Positions 7,053 to 9,500 of a stretch of DNA of 9,500 bases are shown piece by piece (position 1 is the first letter of the stretch; each line of letters starts with the position of its first letter). The notes beneath the pieces were generated by a model. The model had not been told where the DNA came from, ran no database searches, and saw nothing but the letters and a program-made list of their open reading frames with translations. The DNA comes from Collinsella aerofaciens. GTDB taxonomy: Bacteria > Actinomycetota > Coriobacteriia > Coriobacteriales > Coriobacteriaceae. A program made the translations under genes and the position numbers. The stretch covers positions 1-9,500 of the forward strand of contig CAJMHW010000047.1 of the NCBI GenBank assembly GCA_905213325.1, given 5' to 3'.

Positions 7053-9500
7053 CTACTCGGTACGGGCAACCTGGTCGATGCGGTAACCCTCGATCTGGTC
7101 GCCGGGCTTGATATCCTGGAAGTTCTCCAGGCCAATGCCGCCCTCGGAACCGCTCTTGAGGCTCTTGGCCTCATCCTTGTAGTGACGCATCGAGGCAATC
7201 TTGCCGTTGAAGACCACGATACCGTCGCGCACCAGGCGCACGGAATCGGTCGCGGCGATCTCGCCCTCTTCGACGCGGACACCGGCGGCAATGCCGACTT
7301 TGGGCACCTTGAAGGTGTCCAGGACGGTCGCGGTACCCGTGGAGACCTCGACCTCGGTGGGCTTGAGCATGCCGATACGGGCAGCGTCGAGCTCCTCGAG
7401 GCACTTGTAGATGACGTCGTAGCAACGGATCTCGACGCCCTCGCGCTCGGCAGCGGAGCGGGCCTTGCCGTCGGGGCGCACGCCAAAGCCGATGATGATG
7501 GCATTGGAGGCGTCTGCCAGGACGACGTCGGTCTCGTTGATGGCACCGACCGCGGAGTGGATCGTGTTGATGCGCACCTCGGACTGGTCCATCTTGTCGA
7601 GCGAGTCCTGAAGGGCCTCGATAGAACCCTGGACGTCGGCCTTGATGATCAGGTTGAGCTCCTTGACCTCGGCGTCGGCGATGGTCTCGAAGAGGTTCTC
7701 GAGCGTGACGTGCTTCACGCGGCTCTGCTCCTCAATACGGGCCTTGAGCGAACGCTCGTCGGCCAGGGCGCGAGCCTCGCGCTCGTCCTCGAACACACGG
7801 AACTCGTCGCCGGCGTTGGGCACGGACTGCAGGCCCAGGATCTCGACGGCGTCGGAGGGACCGGCCTCGGTGACGGCGTTGCCCTTGGGGTCGAGCATGG
7901 CGCGGACGCGGCCGTAGGTAAGGCCGGCGACCAGCGTATCGCCCACGTGCAGGGTACCGCGGGTCACGAGGACCGTGGCAACCGAACCGCGGCCCTTGTC
8001 GAGCTTGGCCTCGAGGACGTTACCGGAGGCAAAGGTGTCGGGGTTGGCCTTGAGCTCGAGCACGTCGGCCTGGAGCAGCACGGTCTCGAGCAGGTCGTCG
8101 ATACCGATCTTCTGCTTGGCCGAAATGTTGACGAACATGTTCTGTCCGCCCCACTCCTCGGGGATGATGCCGTACTCGGTGAGCTCCTGGCGCACGCGGT
8201 CGGGGTTGGCGCCCGGCTTATCGATCTTGTTGACGGCGACGACGATGGGTACGCCGGCGGCCTTGGCGTGGTTGATCGACTCGATGGTCTGAGGCATGAC
8301 GCCGTCGTCGGCGGCCACGATCAGAATGACGATGTCGGTCACCTTGGCGCCGCGAGCACGCATGGCCGTAAAGGTCGCGTGACCGGGGGTATCGATGAAG
8401 GTGATCTTGCGGTCGTTGATCATGACCTGCGAAGCGCCGATGGCCTGCGTAATGCCGCCCGCCTCGCCGGCAGCGACGCCGGTGTGGCGGATAGCGTCGA
8501 GCAGCGACGTCTTGCCGTGGTCAACGTGACCCATGACGGTGACGACCGGGGCGCGCGGCTTAAGGTCGGCGGGATCGTCGTAGAACGAGAAGGTGTTCTC
8601 CTCCTCGGGGGTGATGATCTTGATCTGACGGCCCAGGTCGTCGGCAACCAGCTCGACGAGGTCGTCGGACATGGACTGCGTCATGGTGAGCGGCGTGCCC
8701 AGCAGGAACAGGCGTTTGATGATGTCGTTGGCCGGAACGTCGAGCGCCTCGGCGAGCTCCTGGACCGTAACGCCCTGGGAGACCTTGATGGCATCGAGCT
8801 CCTCGGGGTTCACGCCCTGGGCCAATGCCTCCTCTATCTTGCGCTCCTCCTGAGCCTTTGCAGCCTCGCGCTCGCGCTTCTCCTTGCGCTTCTTGCGGCG
8901 ACCGGTGGACTCGCGAGAGGCCTCCTCGACGGCGGCACGAGCCTCCTCGAGCACCTTCTCGCGGCTGTACTCCTCGGCCTCGCGAGCCATACGGCTGTAG
9001 TGGTCCTCTTCGTTGTTGTGACCGCCCTTACGCTTCTTGCCCTTGCCCTGCTTATCGGGGTTGGGGAAGTCCATGCCGGCAGCGACGTTGTTGCTGGCGT
9101 TGGTGCGATGACTGTGCGGACGGCTCTCGGAGGCGTTGCGCTCGGAATTGTTGTCGGAGGCGTTGCGATCGTTACGACGGCCACCGCGGCGGTCGTTGTT
9201 GCCGCCACGACGGTTACCGCGCTCGGCGGCGCGCTCGGCCTTGGCCTTGTCCTCGGCGTCCTTCTTCTCCTTGAGCACGGTCTCCTGTGCGGCGATCTGG
9301 TCGAGCAGCGAACGGAAACGCGAACCGGAGTCGGAAGCGGGAACGGCGCGGCGCTGGGCCTCGCGGGCAGCCTCCTCCCTCTCGCGGGCAAGGCGCTCCT
9401 GCTCGGCCTTCTTCTTGGCCTCGGCCTCGGCGACGGCGGCGGCACGCGCAGCCTTCCTGGCTGCCTCGCGCTCGGCAACGCTGTCCTTGGCGGCAGCGCC
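7053..9500 (-). CDS. infB: Translation initiation factor IF-2 (5' end outside window)
   Basis: GTPase that delivers initiator fMet-tRNA to the 30S subunit and promotes subunit joining. 815 residues are visible, and the frame stays open to the window edge, so the start lies beyond base 9500. The first ~75 visible residues are an Ala/Glu/Lys/Arg-rich, probably helical region. An Asn/Arg/Gly-rich stretch follows (about 94-138), then a charged Glu/Lys/Arg-rich helix. The IF2_N domain at about 239-290 shows VTVQELAEALDVPANDIIKR. The G domain has G1 GHVDHGKT (324-331), G2 GGITQAIGA (Thr351), G3 DTPGH (370-374), G4 NKID (424-427) and G5 SAK (460-462). Domains II, III and the C-terminal fMet-binding domain IV complete the protein to the TAG at 7053. 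A GTG at 9278 could be taken for a start, but the open, similarly composed frame upstream argues against it. It heads the visible cluster and stops 11 bases before rbfA. Confidence 0.97.
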   Translation of the reverse strand, partial: GAAAKDSVAEREAARKAARAAAVAEAEAKKKAEQERLAREREEAAREAQRRAVPASDSGSRFRSLLDQIAAQETVLKEKKDAEDKAKAERAAERGNRRGGNNDRRGGRRNDRNASDNNSERNASESRPHSHRTNASNNVAAGMDFPNPDKQGKGKKRKGGHNNEEDHYSRMAREAEEYSREKVLEEARAAVEEASRESTGRRKKRKEKREREAAKAQEERKIEEALAQGVNPEELDAIKVSQGVTVQELAEALDVPANDIIKRLFLLGTPLTMTQSMSDDLVELVADDLGRQIKIITPEEENTFSFYDDPADLKPRAPVVTVMGHVDHGKTSLLDAIRHTGVAAGEAGGITQAIGASQVMINDRKITFIDTPGHATFTAMRARGAKVTDIVILIVAADDGVMPQTIESINHAKAAGVPIVVAVNKIDKPGANPDRVRQELTEYGIIPEEWGGQNMFVNISAKQKIGIDDLLETVLLQADVLELKANPDTFASGNVLEAKLDKGRGSVATVLVTRGTLHVGDTLVAGLTYGRVRAMLDPKGNAVTEAGPSDAVEILGLQSVPNAGDEFRVFEDEREARALADERSLKARIEEQSRVKHVTLENLFETIADAEVKELNLIIKADVQGSIEALQDSLDKMDQSEVRINTIHSAVGAINETDVVLADASNAIIIGFGVRPDGKARSAAEREGVEIRCYDVIYKCLEELDAARIGMLKPTEVEVSTGTATVLDTFKVPKVGIAAGVRVEEGEIAATDSVRLVRDGIVVFNGKIASMRHYKDEAKSLKSGSEGGIGLENFQDIKPGDQIEGYRIDQVARTE

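Noticed and set aside
9276..9278. GTG at 9278 as the true start of infB or of a short IF-2 isoform
   Set aside because: The frame is open and has the same Ala/Glu/Arg-rich character to the window edge. IF-2 normally has a longer N-terminus, and no clear Shine-Dalgarno precedes this GTG. An internal start is known in E. coli IF-2 but is not supported here.
7053..9500. Repetitive GAG/AAG/GCC-type codon runs in infB as a repeat array or CRISPR
   Set aside because: They encode a charged Ala/Glu/Lys/Arg helix in frame. There is no regular repeat-spacer structure.

Overview
The window is a stretch of core information-processing chromosome from a GC-rich bacterium. The proteins, the base composition, and the joining of an infB-type cluster to dnaG-rpoD fit an actinobacterium of the Coriobacteriia, close to Collinsella. 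That placement is inferred from recognisable protein features and no search was run. All seven full-size genes lie on the minus strand, so transcription runs from high to low coordinates.

Layout in transcription order: infB (translation initiation factor IF-2, 5' end outside the window), rbfA (30S maturation factor), nrnA (DHH-family nanoRNase/pAp phosphatase), truB (tRNA pseudouridine-55 synthase), ribF (bifunctional riboflavin kinase/FAD synthetase), dnaG (primase) and rpoD (primary sigma factor). From infB to dnaG the genes are separated by at most 15 bases or overlap: rbfA/nrnA by 8 bases, truB/ribF by 4 and ribF/dnaG by 8. They therefore look like one translationally coupled transcription unit. 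The only real gap on the minus strand is 95 bases between dnaG and rpoD. It holds a plausible extended -10 promoter and an imperfect inverted repeat, so rpoD probably has its own promoter as well as read-through.

The genes join three steps of gene expression: translation initiation and ribosome/tRNA maturation (infB, rbfA, truB), RNA end-product turnover (nrnA), and replication priming plus housekeeping transcription (dnaG, rpoD). ribF supplies FMN and FAD and is a usual passenger of the truB cluster. In effect the classical infB-rbfA-truB-ribF operon is run directly into the dnaG-rpoD part of the macromolecular-synthesis operon.

The one accessory signal is at the left edge. Bases 1-54 look like the 3' terminus of an IS3-family (IS150-like) insertion sequence on the plus strand, with the last codons of a transposase and a terminal inverted repeat. 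It ends 27 bases from the rpoD stop codon and converges on rpoD. No recognisable rpoD terminator is left in the interval.

I found no CRISPR array, tRNA or rRNA gene, riboswitch or new multi-gene system. The findings of most interest are the IS end against rpoD, the probable mis-start of rpoD, the fused operon, and the low-complexity insertions in IF-2, DnaG and RpoD.
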